Assembly (NCBI RefSeq): GCF_009709615.1
Contig: NZ_WJYA01000004.1
Coordinates: 682,001-746,000 of the forward strand
Direction: 5' to 3'
Origin: Winogradskyella ouciana
GTDB taxonomy: Bacteria; Bacteroidota; Bacteroidia; Flavobacteriales; Flavobacteriaceae
DNA: 64,000 nt
The position numbers and the translations under genes are program-made. Shown piece by piece: positions 1 to 9,535 of this stretch (positions within the stretch are counted from its first letter, which is position 1; every line of letters starts with the position of its first letter). The notes under the pieces were generated by a model. The model had not been told where the DNA came from. It saw only the letters and a list, made by a program, of their open reading frames with translations, and did not search any database.

Positions 1-1665
1 GATCGCATAATGCGATGGCTTCGTGATAATGTATACAGTCCAATACTGCGATTTTCACTTAATTATAAGGTTTTAGCCTTTTCACTTTTTATTGTGTTTT
101 TTATCTTAACGCAAGCCAGTGTCAATGGAGGCATTATACGTGTTGCTTTTTTTCCACAGATTGCCAGTGATGAAGTTACCATAAATTTGGATATGCCCAA
201 TGGTACTAATGAAAAAGTCACCGACAGTATTATCACATATATCGAAAATAAAGCGATTGAAGTCACCAATGCGATTGACGAAGAATACCTTGGTGATGAA
301 TACGAGAAACATCTCGTGGAGAATATGATTCGGAATATTGGACCAGGTTCAGCTACAGCATCTTTGGTCATTAACTTATTACCAGGAGAGGAGCGTCCCA
401 ATGAAATTACCTCATCTTTGGTAACCAATCGTATTCAGGAAGCCGTTGGTCCAGTATTGGGAGTAGAAAGTTTGGTGTTTGGAGGTGGAGGCAACTTTGG
501 AGGGAGTCCGGTTTCGGTATCACTTTTAGGTAACAATATTGATGAACTAAAAGCCGTTAAAAAAGAATTAAAACAGAATCTTGAAAGTAATGTTTTACTG
601 AAAGATGTTACTGATAACGATCCTGCTGGTATAAAGGAAATTAGGTTAGAACTCAAAGACAATGCCTATGCACTAGGCTTAAATTTGAGATCCGTAATGC
701 AGGAGGTCAGATCAGCATTTTTTGGTGCGCAGGCACAGCGTTTTCAGAGAGGTCAGGATGAAATAAGGGTTTGGGTACGCTATAATCGTGAAGACCGTTC
801 CTCGATTAATAATTTGGATAATATGCGAATTACCACACCAAGTGGTCAAAAGGTTCCGCTTGAAGAAATTGCCAATTATACCATTGAACGTGGGGATGTT
901 GCCATAAATCACTTGGAAAGCAGACGAGAAATTCAAGTTTCAGCAGATATCAAAGATCCAAAGAAAACAAGTTCTACAGATGTCATGGCCGAAATCAGAG
1001 ATGAGGTAATGCCAGAAATTTTATCAAAATATCCAACCGTAACACCGTCTTATGAAGGGCAAAATAGAGAGCGACTAAAATTGACTAATTCCCTTGGCCC
1101 TGTTGGCTTAATAGTTCTAGCTCTAATCTATATTGTCATAGCTTTTACATTTAGAAGCTACAGTCAACCTCTGTTATTACTGCTAATGATTCCGTTAAGT
1201 TTACCAGCTGTGGCTTGGGGACACTGGATTCACGATTTCCCATTAAATATATTATCAATGTTGGGCATCATCGCATTAATTGGTATTATGGTTAATGATG
1301 GTTTGGTATTGATAAGTAAATTCAACAGTAATCTGCGTGAAGGCTTATCGTTTGATGAAGCACTTTACGAAGCTGGTCGCTCACGCTTTAGAGCTATATT
1401 TTTAACTTCGATAACTACGGTTGCAGGTCTGGCACCATTGATTTTTGAAGAAAGTAGGCAGGCACAATTTTTAATCCCAATGGCAGTTTCTATTGCCTAT
1501 GGAATTGGTTTTGCCACGGTTTTAACATTGGTGGTTTTGCCAATTTTCTTGTCCTTTAGTAATTTCCTAAAACAGAAAACAAAATGGTTAGTTACGAATA
1601 GAGATATCTCAAAAGAAGAAGTAGAACGCGCCATTAAAGAACAGAATGAAAGCAATGCACATTAA
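1..1665 (+). CDS. RND-family efflux transporter permease, C-terminal half (partial, 5' end outside window)
   Basis: Inner-membrane proton-driven efflux pump subunit of the AcrB/RND superfamily. The frame is open to the first base, so the gene begins upstream; an ATG at position 10 is internal. What remains (about 554 residues) starts near transmembrane helix 7 (LAFSLFIVFFILTQ), covers the second periplasmic porter loop, and ends with the hydrophobic block GLIVLALIYIVIAFTF, the helix pair containing SMLGIIALIGIMVNDGLVL and the last helices to LPIFLSF. These are typical of RND permease C-terminal halves. A full-length protein would be roughly 1,000 residues or more. The next gene, a TolC-like protein, overlaps the 3' end by 20 bases, so pump and outer-membrane channel are translationally coupled. 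Substrate cannot be told. Confidence 0.93.
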   Translation, partial: DRIMRWLRDNVYSPILRFSLNYKVLAFSLFIVFFILTQASVNGGIIRVAFFPQIASDEVTINLDMPNGTNEKVTDSIITYIENKAIEVTNAIDEEYLGDEYEKHLVENMIRNIGPGSATASLVINLLPGEERPNEITSSLVTNRIQEAVGPVLGVESLVFGGGGNFGGSPVSVSLLGNNIDELKAVKKELKQNLESNVLLKDVTDNDPAGIKEIRLELKDNAYALGLNLRSVMQEVRSAFFGAQAQRFQRGQDEIRVWVRYNREDRSSINNLDNMRITTPSGQKVPLEEIANYTIERGDVAINHLESRREIQVSADIKDPKKTSSTDVMAEIRDEVMPEILSKYPTVTPSYEGQNRERLKLTNSLGPVGLIVLALIYIVIAFTFRSYSQPLLLLLMIPLSLPAVAWGHWIHDFPLNILSMLGIIALIGIMVNDGLVLISKFNSNLREGLSFDEALYEAGRSRFRAIFLTSITTVAGLAPLIFEESRQAQFLIPMAVSIAYGIGFATVLTLVVLPIFLSFSNFLKQKTKWLVTNRDISKEEVERAIKEQNESNAH

Positions 1666-2974
1666 AGTATATATCACATTAGTTTCAGTTGTCTTCGGAA
1701 TGTTTTTGAACGCACAACAGGTACTTTCTACCGAAGAAGCTGTTAGGTTAACGTTGGAAAACAATTACGGTATAAAAATTACAACAAATAATGTCGAAGT
1801 TGCCGATAACAACCAAGGTATTTTAAACTCTGGTTATCTGCCAACACTTACGGGAAATGCAGGAGCATCAATAGACGTTCAAAACACTGAAGGTCAGCTG
1901 GCCAATGGAGAAACAAGAGTCGCAGAAGGTGCGGAAACACGACGATACAATGCATCAATAAACCTCAATTACACACTGTTTGATGGATTGGGGAGATTGT
2001 ACAATTACAGACGTTTAAAAGAACAATATCAGTTGTCAGAATTGGAAGCTCGAGAAACAATTGAAACTACGATGTTACAAATGTTCACCATATATTATTC
2101 TGTGGCACAACTTTCTGAAAACACTGAGGCATTGGAAGAAACACTCCTAATCTCTAAAGACCGATTGACACGGGCTGGTTATCAATTTGATTATGGGCAA
2201 AGCACTAAGCTTGAAGTTTTAAATGCTGAAGTAGATATCAACAATGATAGTATTAATTTAATAAACATTAAGCAACAACTTAAAAATACGAAACGCGATT
2301 TAAACGTAGTAATGGGTAATGCTTATGCCCAAGACTTTAATGTAGATACAGATCTCAATTTTCTACTGCAACTCGATAAGGAAACATTGTTAGAGAAGAT
2401 GATAGCCAATAACGTAACGCTTCTGCAGGCACAGAGAAATATAAACATAAGCCAATTTGATATAAAGTCTAGTAAGGCTCGATTTTTACCAAATCTTGGT
2501 CTGGTAGGTTCTTACGGTTGGAATGAATCCAATAATAATAGTCCGTTAGCCTTTACGCTCCAGAATACAAGTTCTGGTGTTTCTGCAGGATTAAATCTTA
2601 CTTGGAACCTTTTTGATGGAGGTAGTACAATAACTCAAGTTAAAAACACTAAGATTTTATTAGAAAATCAAAAGCTTCAGCAAGAACAGTTGTTGATGGA
2701 TGTAGAACGTAATTTCAACAATGCATGGGATGATTACCAAAATAAATTAGTAATATACCAAGTTCAGGAAAAAAATATTAAAACATCAGAAAATAACTTT
2801 GAACGTACGCAGGAAAAATTCAAATTAGGTCAGGTAACATCAATAGAATTTAGACAAGCGCAACTCAATTTGCTAAACGCAGAACTAAGCCGGAATCAAG
2901 CAAAATACGATGCTAAATTAGCGGAACTGACCGTGCTGCAATTAAGTGGTGAATTATTAAATGTTCAATTATAA
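1646..2974 (+). CDS. TolC family outer-membrane efflux protein
   Basis: 442 residues, the usual size for TolC/OEP proteins, which form the outer-membrane and periplasmic tunnel of tripartite pumps. Residues 1-23 are a signal peptide ending in FLNAQQ. The rest shows the family's twofold pattern: two long helical stretches rich in Glu, Gln, Leu and Asn, each followed by a short beta region (about 75-110 with LNYTLFDGLG, about 285-330 with LTWNLFDGGS). The two copies of an FDG motif lie at equivalent places in the halves. It overlaps the RND gene by 20 bases, so the two form an efflux operon. The ATG at 1655 is an alternative start three codons later and would not change the mature protein. Confidence 0.93.
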   Translation: MKAMHIKVYITLVSVVFGMFLNAQQVLSTEEAVRLTLENNYGIKITTNNVEVADNNQGILNSGYLPTLTGNAGASIDVQNTEGQLANGETRVAEGAETRRYNASINLNYTLFDGLGRLYNYRRLKEQYQLSELEARETIETTMLQMFTIYYSVAQLSENTEALEETLLISKDRLTRAGYQFDYGQSTKLEVLNAEVDINNDSINLINIKQQLKNTKRDLNVVMGNAYAQDFNVDTDLNFLLQLDKETLLEKMIANNVTLLQAQRNINISQFDIKSSKARFLPNLGLVGSYGWNESNNNSPLAFTLQNTSSGVSAGLNLTWNLFDGGSTITQVKNTKILLENQKLQQEQLLMDVERNFNNAWDDYQNKLVIYQVQEKNIKTSENNFERTQEKFKLGQVTSIEFRQAQLNLLNAELSRNQAKYDAKLAELTVLQLSGELLNVQL

Positions 2975-2985
2975 TATTTGGTAAA

Positions 2986-3168
2986 ATGGAAGAGCAATTT
3001 TTTCAATGTCCATATTGCTGGGAGCAGATCTCCATGTTAATTGATACTTCACAACATCACCAAATCTACATTGAAGATTGTGAAATATGTTGCAACCCTA
3101 TTCAACTTTCAATTACTGTTTTAGATCAAGAAATCACAAGTTTTCAGGCCGAAAACATAGAACAGTAA
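2986..3168 (+). CDS. CPXCG-motif cysteine-rich zinc-ribbon-like protein
   Basis: 60-residue cytoplasmic protein with the pattern CPYC near residue 8 and C-x2-C (CEICC) near residue 32, a four-cysteine knuckle expected to bind zinc. It matches the small CPXCG family found across Bacteroidetes and Proteobacteria, whose role is unknown. It starts 11 bases after the TolC-like gene on the same strand, so it may be the last gene of that transcript. The acidic C-terminal tail has no motif. Family assignment is by motif and size only. Confidence 0.8.
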   Translation: MEEQFFQCPYCWEQISMLIDTSQHHQIYIEDCEICCNPIQLSITVLDQEITSFQAENIEQ

Positions 3169-3299
3169 AAATACTTATGTATCTGAAAATCAACATTATA
3201 TATTTTTTAAGTATGCAGTTCATCGAAAAAATTTGCAGTTTAAGCGAATAGCATCTATATTCGAATAGTTTATGTGCCCCTCCACAAAAATCTGCTATT

Positions 3300-4142
3300 A
3301 TGAAAACTATAAAACTAACACTACTATGTTGCTTGCTTTCTGCATTTACATTTGCAAACGTATCCCAAAGCGAAAAAGACGCTCTACTAGCACTTTATAA
3401 TGCGACTAATGGTAGTTCATGGAATACCTCTTGGGATATTGATCAGCCAGTTTCAGATTGGTATGGATTAACTATTGAAAACGATAAAGTTGTAGCTATT
3501 AACTTAAGCTTTAACAACCTTGTTGGTCAATTACCGAATGAAATTTCTAGTTTAGAATCACTTAGAGTTTTAAACCTTTCTTTTAATAAATTAGAGGGAG
3601 AATTACCTAAAACACTAACTACAATGTTGAGTCTAGAGGAACTCAAGTTATTTTCAAATAATTTCAATGGATCTATTCCTTCAGAAATAGGAAATTTAAC
3701 TAATCTGAAATCTTTGGAATTATATAATAATGACTTTTTTGGTGAGATTCCAACTTCTATAGGAAATTTATCTAAATTAGAAATATTAATCTTAAGTAGT
3801 AATCAATTAATGGGAAAATTGCCCGTAAGTATTTCTCAACTCAAATCTTTAAAGGTCTTAAGTCTTTTTGATAATGCTTTATTAGGCACGATTCCATCCG
3901 CAATAGGTGAGTTGGCCCAATTAGAGGAATTGGTATTATCTAACAATGCATTTTATGGAAATTTACCAGGTGAATTAGCACAATTAACTAATCTTAAGAC
4001 TTTGTTATTAAGTAATAATGGTTTTAAAGGTAATTATGCCGCGCTTAAGGATAAGCTGCCTAACATCGTAGATTTTGATATAGATGATGCTAATAAAAAA
4101 GGTGCATTAGCGACATTAGATACTGAAGACGACGACGATTAA
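3300..4142 (+). CDS. Secreted leucine-rich-repeat protein
   Basis: 280 residues. Residues 1-19 are a signal peptide (cleavage near FTFANVSQ). Residues 22-65 resemble the N-terminal cap of plant-type LRR proteins (LLALYNATNGSSWN, then VSDWYGLTI). From about 65 to 265 run some eight 24-residue repeats of the form LxxLxxLxLxxNxLxGxIPxxIGxL, the extracellular plant-like LRR class. The C-terminus is acidic (TEDDDD). No type IX sorting domain is visible, so the final location (periplasm or exterior) is open. LRRs suggest protein or glycan binding; the partner is unknown. A terminator follows at 4171 and 131 bases without a gene precede it, so it is probably monocistronic. Confidence 0.88.
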   Translation: MKTIKLTLLCCLLSAFTFANVSQSEKDALLALYNATNGSSWNTSWDIDQPVSDWYGLTIENDKVVAINLSFNNLVGQLPNEISSLESLRVLNLSFNKLEGELPKTLTTMLSLEELKLFSNNFNGSIPSEIGNLTNLKSLELYNNDFFGEIPTSIGNLSKLEILILSSNQLMGKLPVSISQLKSLKVLSLFDNALLGTIPSAIGELAQLEELVLSNNAFYGNLPGELAQLTNLKTLLLSNNGFKGNYAALKDKLPNIVDFDIDDANKKGALATLDTEDDDD

Positions 4143-4170
4143 AATAATCTTACTTATAAAAGAGTTAGTT

Positions 4171-4207
4171 AATAGCGCTTAGTAAATAATCTAAGCGTTA
4201 TTTTTTT
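4171..4207 (+). terminator. Rho-independent terminator after the LRR gene
   Basis: A 12-base-pair stem (4171-4182 with 4191-4202, one G-T wobble) and an 8-base loop are followed by a run of T. It separates the LRR gene from the tRNA promoter downstream. Confidence 0.85.
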
Positions 4208-4217
4208 GTTTTAATAC

Positions 4218-4247
4218 TTGCTAAAATTAAAAAGCGTTGTATATTTG
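4218..4247 (+). promoter_or_regulatory. Flavobacterial promoter of the initiator tRNA gene
   Basis: TTG at 4218-4220 (-33 element), 19 bases, then TATATTTG at 4240-4247 (-7 element) fits the Bacteroidetes consensus TTG-N19-TAnnTTTG exactly. The start site should fall near 4254, giving a 5' leader of about 60 bases to be trimmed from the tRNA. Confidence 0.8.
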
Positions 4248-4315
4248 CAGTCCAATATTTCTGTCGGCATTATGAACCGAAGGTTAAAAGCTAAGTGAAG
4301 CATTGGAAATTAAAT

Positions 4316-4388
<73 letters not shown>

Positions 4389-4394
4389 CAAAGA

Positions 4395-4427
4395 AAGCCT
4401 CTTGATTTCTCAAGAGGCTTTTATTTT
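4395..4427 (+). terminator. Rho-independent terminator after the tRNA
   Basis: Perfect 11-base-pair stem (AAGCCTCTTGA at 4395-4405 with TCAAGAGGCTT at 4410-4420), 4-base loop, then T-rich sequence. The flanking A-rich side means it could also stop the leftward lipoprotein transcript that ends at 4437. Confidence 0.88.
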
Positions 4428-4436
4428 TCGATTCTG

Positions 4437-4976
4437 CTAAACACGCTTCTTTTCAATAGTGTTTGTTTTCTTTTCTTTCTTTTCAGTCTCTTCTGGTGGG
4501 ATGATATATCTATGGTTGTCATTAAAAAACTGTTGCCTCATGGCTTCCATACGCTTCATCATATCGTCCATATTTGGAAAATTTGAGTTAAGGCCACCTG
4601 AAAAGAAGTCTTCCTTAAAAATATCATCAGAAAAGAACTGTTTCATAATAGAATCGTGCTTCATAAAGCCATTGCCGTTTTGTGACTGAAACATTGAGAA
4701 ACGCTTGCGCATCATGGACTGCATTTCATTGAAAATACTATCATTGTCCATGCCTTTTAAGTTATCAGATGAAGACCAAGAATAAATAGAATCGTAACGG
4801 ATTATATTTCCATTTTCATCAACTTCTTTATTGACTTTCCAACTACCTTTAGGTTTCGCATTAGAGTCTTGTGATGTTTCAGACTTTACGATTTTATCTT
4901 TTGGTGTTTCGGAATTCTGTGCGTTACAGCTTGTAGCTAAAATTGCTACAAACAAAAAGAGCATTACTTTTTTCAT
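4437..4976 (-). CDS. Hypothetical lipoprotein
   Basis: 179 residues, not recognised as a named family. The N-terminus MKKVMLFLFVAILATSCNAQ is a lipoprotein signal with lipobox LATSC, so Cys17 would be lipidated and the protein anchored in the envelope. The body is polar and rich in Met, Asn, Asp and Ser. Around residues 95-145 there is a stretch with repeated FF, SDD and MMKRMEAMRQQ, probably helical. The C-terminal 20 residues are strongly charged (EKKEKK). It stands alone, convergent with the tRNA and divergent from the methyltransferase gene at 5082. No function can be assigned. Confidence 0.75.
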   Translation of the reverse strand: MKKVMLFLFVAILATSCNAQNSETPKDKIVKSETSQDSNAKPKGSWKVNKEVDENGNIIRYDSIYSWSSSDNLKGMDNDSIFNEMQSMMRKRFSMFQSQNGNGFMKHDSIMKQFFSDDIFKEDFFSGGLNSNFPNMDDMMKRMEAMRQQFFNDNHRYIIPPEETEKKEKKTNTIEKKRV

Positions 4977-5081
4977 TTTATTACAATTTTAAGTTATACA
5001 ATACCTTAAATTTTGCGCAAAAAAAATGCCAATTTATACTGAGCCTTACATTTTGTCAGATAGTTTTATTTTTGCATTTGT

Positions 5082-5540
5082 ATGAATGACAATTTAACCA
5101 ACGAATTCTTTGGAATAGGCATCCAAAACGGAAAGACACCAGAAAACTTAGGTGTACTTTGGCGTTCCGCACAAAATCTTGGCGCCAGTTTTATTTTTAC
5201 TATTGGCAATCGTTATGCAAAACAAGCCTGTGACACACATAATGCTGTAAAATCTATGCCTTATTTTCATTATGAAACGTTTGAAGAATTCTTCAATAAT
5301 TTGCCAAAAGGGGCAAGATTGGTTGGAGTTGAATTGACTGATGAAGCAGAGGATTTAGAAACATTTCATCATCCGAGACGTTGTGTGTATTTATTAGGAG
5401 CAGAAGATCATGGTCTGTCTAAACGAGCGATAGAGAAAAGTCACTTCTTGGTTAAGTTTAAGTCGCAATTGAGCCTTAATGTTTCTGTTGCTGGAAGTAT
5501 TGTAATGTACGATCGTGGCTTAGCTAAACCACGTTCTTAA
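5082..5540 (+). CDS. SpoU/TrmH family RNA 2'-O-methyltransferase
   Basis: 152-residue single-domain SPOUT methyltransferase. The three family motifs are clear: motif 1 at residues 20-36 (PENLGVLWRSAQNLGA, with the catalytic-type Arg), motif 2 at 104-113 (LLGAEDHGLS) and motif 3 at 131-145 (SLNVSVAGSIVMYDR). Motifs 2 and 3 form the trefoil-knot S-adenosylmethionine site. It methylates a ribose in tRNA or rRNA; the exact target cannot be read from sequence. It lacks the N-terminal substrate-binding extension of longer TrmH proteins. It is a separate family member from the TrmL-like protein at 54342. A TATTTTTG box at 5067-5074 overlaps the region just before the start and could be the -7 element. 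Confidence 0.9.
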   Translation: MNDNLTNEFFGIGIQNGKTPENLGVLWRSAQNLGASFIFTIGNRYAKQACDTHNAVKSMPYFHYETFEEFFNNLPKGARLVGVELTDEAEDLETFHHPRRCVYLLGAEDHGLSKRAIEKSHFLVKFKSQLSLNVSVAGSIVMYDRGLAKPRS

Positions 5541-5545
5541 GTTAA

Positions 5546-8500
5546 TTATTTAGATGTTCTCAATCTTCTTTTTGAAGCTATTCTGTTTTTTACGAAAAAG
5601 AACAATGCAAAAAGCACAATTACAAAGAGCAATGCCCAAATCCACCATAAATTAAAAGGTTGAAAATCAATTGGACTAGCATCACCAATCAATACCAACC
5701 CAGCCCAATATTCAGGAGAGAGAGTTCTGCCTTCAGCAGTTGACAGATAGTCTAACTTGGCTTTTTGCAAAGCTTCATCTTTGGGTAACCCCATTTTTAA
5801 ATGACCGTAAAAATTTTCAATAATCTTGGAGCTAGATTTTTCGTCAATCTTCCATAAACTGGTTAAAATACTTTCACTACCAGCATAATTAAATGCGTGG
5901 GCTAAGGATATCATTCCTTCTCCTGGCTGAAATGTAGGTTTTCCTGTTTCGCAAGCCGTCAGAATTGCCAAGTTAGAAGCTAGATTTTGGTTGTAGATTT
6001 CGAACGTGTAAAGCGAATTGTTTTCGTCTTCAGTATTTTTAGCAAAAATTAACCTCGAAAATTCAGGGGACACATTATCTGATTCTGCATGTGTTCCAAT
6101 ATGAATAATTTTATGCTCTTTGGCACTATTGGTAAAAACTTGTTTTGAAGCTTTTTCATTTAAAAATGAATCTCCGTTAAAGAACTTCGAATAGCTCTCT
6201 GCTAGGTCTTTGGCAAATGGCTGAGGTAATAATTTTAAATAGGTGTAGTCAATATTTACCGAATCCTTAATTGCTATTTTGTAATTGTTTTTCATGTCTT
6301 CGCTAAACTCTGGTGCGAACCCAATAAAGTTAGAGTCATACCCAACAGGTTGACTGTTTTTGTCAATTAAAAATAAACTGTAATTGTATGAGATCTGGTG
6401 CTGTGCTAAAAGGCTGTTGGTTTGGAGCTCACTGTATGTTTCACATGGCTCTGGAGTCAATAAGTCGAAGCTGAGGTTAAAGAGTTCTTTATCTGGAATT
6501 ATAATAACACGCTTAGTGCTAATATGCTTAGCTATCGGCTGCCAAAGTATATTATACAGTTCTGATTGAAGCTGAAAGGACGGTTGTAATTGCTTTAGTT
6601 TGGCATTTAATTCCGAAATTTTGAATTTTAAATTATCTGATGCAATAGGTGCCAATTCAATTTTAGAACTGCTGATCACAAAAGCATATAATTGATTATC
6701 AATGAAAAGATATCTCACTAAAGTGGATGCTTCAGGAATTTTATCCTTTATATTTTGAAGCGATTGAGATATGGATGAATAACGAAGTTTATAGTATTCA
6801 GGATGGTCTTCTTTAAGTTCTTCTAAGAAACTATTCCATGCCTTTTCATTTTCTATAAATGTGTTGAAATTAGCATCTCCCTCTAGAAAACTGTTAAGTC
6901 GATTTCGTAGTGTTCTTTCTTTTTCAAGAACATCAGAAGGTAAATTAGCGGTAAGCTCAACTGAAGTAGAATTTAGTCTATTTCTTATTTTGTGATAAAT
7001 CATAGACTCGTGATAGCCTAGTAAATCTTCAAGGTATTTTTCCTCTTGTGTTAGATTAAATAGTTCTAAGTTCAATTCTTTAGCAACTCTAAAAACACCA
7101 ATATTATCTTGAATTAAAATTGCAGTTGAACTGTCATTGGTAATGATTGATTTTTTTTCCTCTAAAATGTTTATAGCGTTGTCGATTTCTACCAGCTTAG
7201 CTTTTAAGAAGGCTATGCTTTTATATGGATTTAATTTTAACTCTGTTTTTACCTTCAATAAAATACCACTAACCCTATTAGTTTCCACTTGAAGGTTGTT
7301 TAGTTGGCTATTTTTTACAAAATCGTTGGAGTCTAATAAATCAATAGCTTCATTGCAATAGGACAACGCATTTTCATAATCTCCGAGTTGATAATAAATG
7401 TCAGCTAAATTGAGTTTCTGGTAATACTCTAGCAACGTGTGCTCTCCTTGATTGGCCTTAATATATTCCAAAGCTTCAGTTGCCATGGACAATGCTTTGT
7501 CTTTTTCACCTATTTGGGCATAGAAATTAGAAGCATTAACAGTAAAATCGAGATAAATCTCATCGTAATAATTACCCAATGACGCTTTATAGTATTTTTC
7601 ACTTTCTTCAAAATGTCTTCTTGCTTCAACTATGTCTTCAGTATCTAGCTTTAACATGGCTTTGTGGTAATTGGCATCTGCTAACCAATAGTTATTTCCT
7701 CCCTTATTCGTGCTAAACGCTCTAATACCTTCATCTAAAAACCTATCAGCTTCTTCATAATTTTTTAAAGCTAAATTGGCTTGTCCCAACAATATTTTTC
7801 CTTTCGTGATTTCTGGACTCTCAGGATTTAGATGTTTTATTTTTTGTGTGTAAGCATAGGTAATAAGCTGATGGGCTTTTTTAAAATCGCCAATATCTTT
7901 ATACATACCAGCGTAATTCTCTATGGCCTGAAACAGAAATTCGCGTGTATTGTTTCGCCGTGCATCACTAATATCCTCTTTTAAATAAGACGACAGGTTG
8001 TTAACGGTGGTTTGCATGGCTGCAATAGCAGCATCCATATCGCCTTTGAGGCTATGTACACCTGCGATATTGTTATTTAGTGAAGCAGGACGGTAATACA
8101 TATTCCATGGTGTTTTCTCTAATAACTTTAGTGTTTTTTCTGCTTCTTTGAAGTAATAGACGGCACTGTCGTATTTTGAAGCGTACCACATCATGGCTCC
8201 CATAGAATTATAAGTGCGATAATAGCTGTCGTTATCAGAATCAGTATCGCTTTGTAAAGACTTAAGGGCTTTTCTGTGATATTCTGTTCCTTTGGATATG
8301 TCCCCTAGCCTTGAGTAGAATACGCCAAGGTTACTCTGTACTAAAGCATAGTCTCTTCCTGAAGCATTTGGCATTTGTTTTGTAAGTTCCAAAGCTTTGT
8401 GGTTATAGTTTTTTGCAGTTTCAGAATCTCCAATAGACTCATAAAAGGCGCCAGTTTCTAATGCCAGTTGCCTTAATGCTTTTTTGTTATCCGTTAAGGA

Positions 8501-8794
8501 CTCAATTTTAGTTTCAAAGCTGTTAATTGCCTTATTGGCAGAGGTATTGCCGATTGTTTTTGATTCAATTTTGCCTAAATAGTAAACATAATCGGCGACC
8601 TTAATAAATTCCTTTCTTGCAATGAGGGAATCGATATGTTTGGTAGTAAATGCCTTTGCGCTTTTAAGGTTACCTTCAGCAAGGAATTTGTCTAGTTGCT
8701 TTAGATTTTGTTCTGTAGTGTTTTGACCATGTACTGAGCCAACAAGGCCCACTAATGCTAAAAGTAATAGTGTAAAAGCTTTAGACATATACAT
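5546..8794 (-). CDS. CHAT-domain (caspase-like) TPR protein, secreted and membrane-anchored
   Basis: 1082 residues. Signal peptide at 1-23 (LLLLALVGLVGSVHGQ), about 15 or more tetratricopeptide-like helical repeats from 30 to about 640, then a CHAT domain from about 690 to 1040. CHAT is a clan CD caspase-like fold. The expected dyad is present: His902 in IHIGTHAESD and Cys948 in LTACETG, followed by the typical GEGMISLAHAF and ILTSLWKID segments. A transmembrane helix (about 1049-1068, LWWIWALLFVIVLFALFFFV) precedes a short basic tail, so the protease domain should face the periplasm with the tail inside. The gene follows a membrane TPR gene by one base and an ECF sigma gene, forming a three-gene operon. 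Proteolytic activity and substrate are inferred, not shown. Confidence 0.9.
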   Translation of the reverse strand: MYMSKAFTLLLLALVGLVGSVHGQNTTEQNLKQLDKFLAEGNLKSAKAFTTKHIDSLIARKEFIKVADYVYYLGKIESKTIGNTSANKAINSFETKIESLTDNKKALRQLALETGAFYESIGDSETAKNYNHKALELTKQMPNASGRDYALVQSNLGVFYSRLGDISKGTEYHRKALKSLQSDTDSDNDSYYRTYNSMGAMMWYASKYDSAVYYFKEAEKTLKLLEKTPWNMYYRPASLNNNIAGVHSLKGDMDAAIAAMQTTVNNLSSYLKEDISDARRNNTREFLFQAIENYAGMYKDIGDFKKAHQLITYAYTQKIKHLNPESPEITKGKILLGQANLALKNYEEADRFLDEGIRAFSTNKGGNNYWLADANYHKAMLKLDTEDIVEARRHFEESEKYYKASLGNYYDEIYLDFTVNASNFYAQIGEKDKALSMATEALEYIKANQGEHTLLEYYQKLNLADIYYQLGDYENALSYCNEAIDLLDSNDFVKNSQLNNLQVETNRVSGILLKVKTELKLNPYKSIAFLKAKLVEIDNAINILEEKKSIITNDSSTAILIQDNIGVFRVAKELNLELFNLTQEEKYLEDLLGYHESMIYHKIRNRLNSTSVELTANLPSDVLEKERTLRNRLNSFLEGDANFNTFIENEKAWNSFLEELKEDHPEYYKLRYSSISQSLQNIKDKIPEASTLVRYLFIDNQLYAFVISSSKIELAPIASDNLKFKISELNAKLKQLQPSFQLQSELYNILWQPIAKHISTKRVIIIPDKELFNLSFDLLTPEPCETYSELQTNSLLAQHQISYNYSLFLIDKNSQPVGYDSNFIGFAPEFSEDMKNNYKIAIKDSVNIDYTYLKLLPQPFAKDLAESYSKFFNGDSFLNEKASKQVFTNSAKEHKIIHIGTHAESDNVSPEFSRLIFAKNTEDENNSLYTFEIYNQNLASNLAILTACETGKPTFQPGEGMISLAHAFNYAGSESILTSLWKIDEKSSSKIIENFYGHLKMGLPKDEALQKAKLDYLSTAEGRTLSPEYWAGLVLIGDASPIDFQPFNLWWIWALLFVIVLFALFFFVKNRIASKRRLRTSK

Positions 8795-8795
8795 C

Positions 8796-9530
8796 TTAGT
8801 CTAGTTTTTTAAGTAGGTCTTTGCTTTTGGGTACATTCGTTTTTTTAAGAGCACTAATCGCTGCATCTGTATTACCAGATTTTAAATATGCCAATCCTAA
8901 ATAATAGTAAGCCTCATTTTTAAAGGCACCATCATTCGATTCGGTTACTGTTTTAAGGTGGTTTATAGCTTCATTAATTTTATCATTTGCCATCAGTGCT
9001 GAACCTATAAAGTAGTTTAGTGTATCACTTTTCGGTTTAGCTTCTAGCAATACCTTCCATTTTTGACCAGCCGTATTATAATCACCTTGCTTGTAATCTA
9101 CCATGGCTTCATAGAATTCATAATTATCAGTACTGCTCATGGTGGTAGGCAATCCAGGATCTGGCGTAAAATAATTTGAATACAACCTATCGTTGCTATT
9201 GCCATTGAATAGCCAAAAACTTCCTAACCCAATGATTAATACTGCGGCAACGGCTATACGTTTCCAGTGGAGTGACTTAACTTTTGGCTCATTAGTTGTA
9301 ATGTCTTCTTGCGAATTAGGCATTTCATCATGAAATTCATCTAATTGCTCTTTCATCACTTGGGTTTCAAGACCTGTTAAAATGGTTTTTATGTCTTCAA
9401 CCTTTGAGGCGAAACCCTCTTCATTTTTCAGTCTGTTTTCAAATACCATCACATCTTCATCTGATAGCTGACCATTAAGGTAAGCTTCAATGCTTTCAAA
9501 TTCTTCTTGTGAAATATCATTTAGGTTCAT
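8796..9530 (-). CDS. Membrane protein with TPRs, putative anti-sigma or accessory factor
   Basis: 244 residues with the start at ATG 9530; an upstream in-frame start would run into the sigma gene. Residues 1-60 are acidic and helical, with a zinc-less anti-sigma look (EAYLNGQLSDEDVMVFENRL resembles the N-terminus of anti-sigma-like TPR proteins). A transmembrane helix lies at about 91-108 (IAVAAVLIIGLGSFWLF). Residues 130-240 hold three or so TPR motifs in the periplasm (FYEAMVDYKQGDYNTAGQKW, AYYYLGLAYLKSGN). The order sigma factor, N-in membrane protein with periplasmic TPRs, periplasmic CHAT protein suggests a trans-envelope relay. That it binds the sigma factor is inference from gene order and topology. 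It begins 5 bases after the sigma stop codon. Confidence 0.85.
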   Translation of the reverse strand: MNLNDISQEEFESIEAYLNGQLSDEDVMVFENRLKNEEGFASKVEDIKTILTGLETQVMKEQLDEFHDEMPNSQEDITTNEPKVKSLHWKRIAVAAVLIIGLGSFWLFNGNSNDRLYSNYFTPDPGLPTTMSSTDNYEFYEAMVDYKQGDYNTAGQKWKVLLEAKPKSDTLNYFIGSALMANDKINEAINHLKTVTESNDGAFKNEAYYYLGLAYLKSGNTDAAISALKKTNVPKSKDLLKKLD

Positions 9531-9535
9531 CACTA

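Noticed and set aside
1..1665. RND gene as a truncated pseudogene
   Set aside because: The frame is open to the window edge, so the missing half lies outside.
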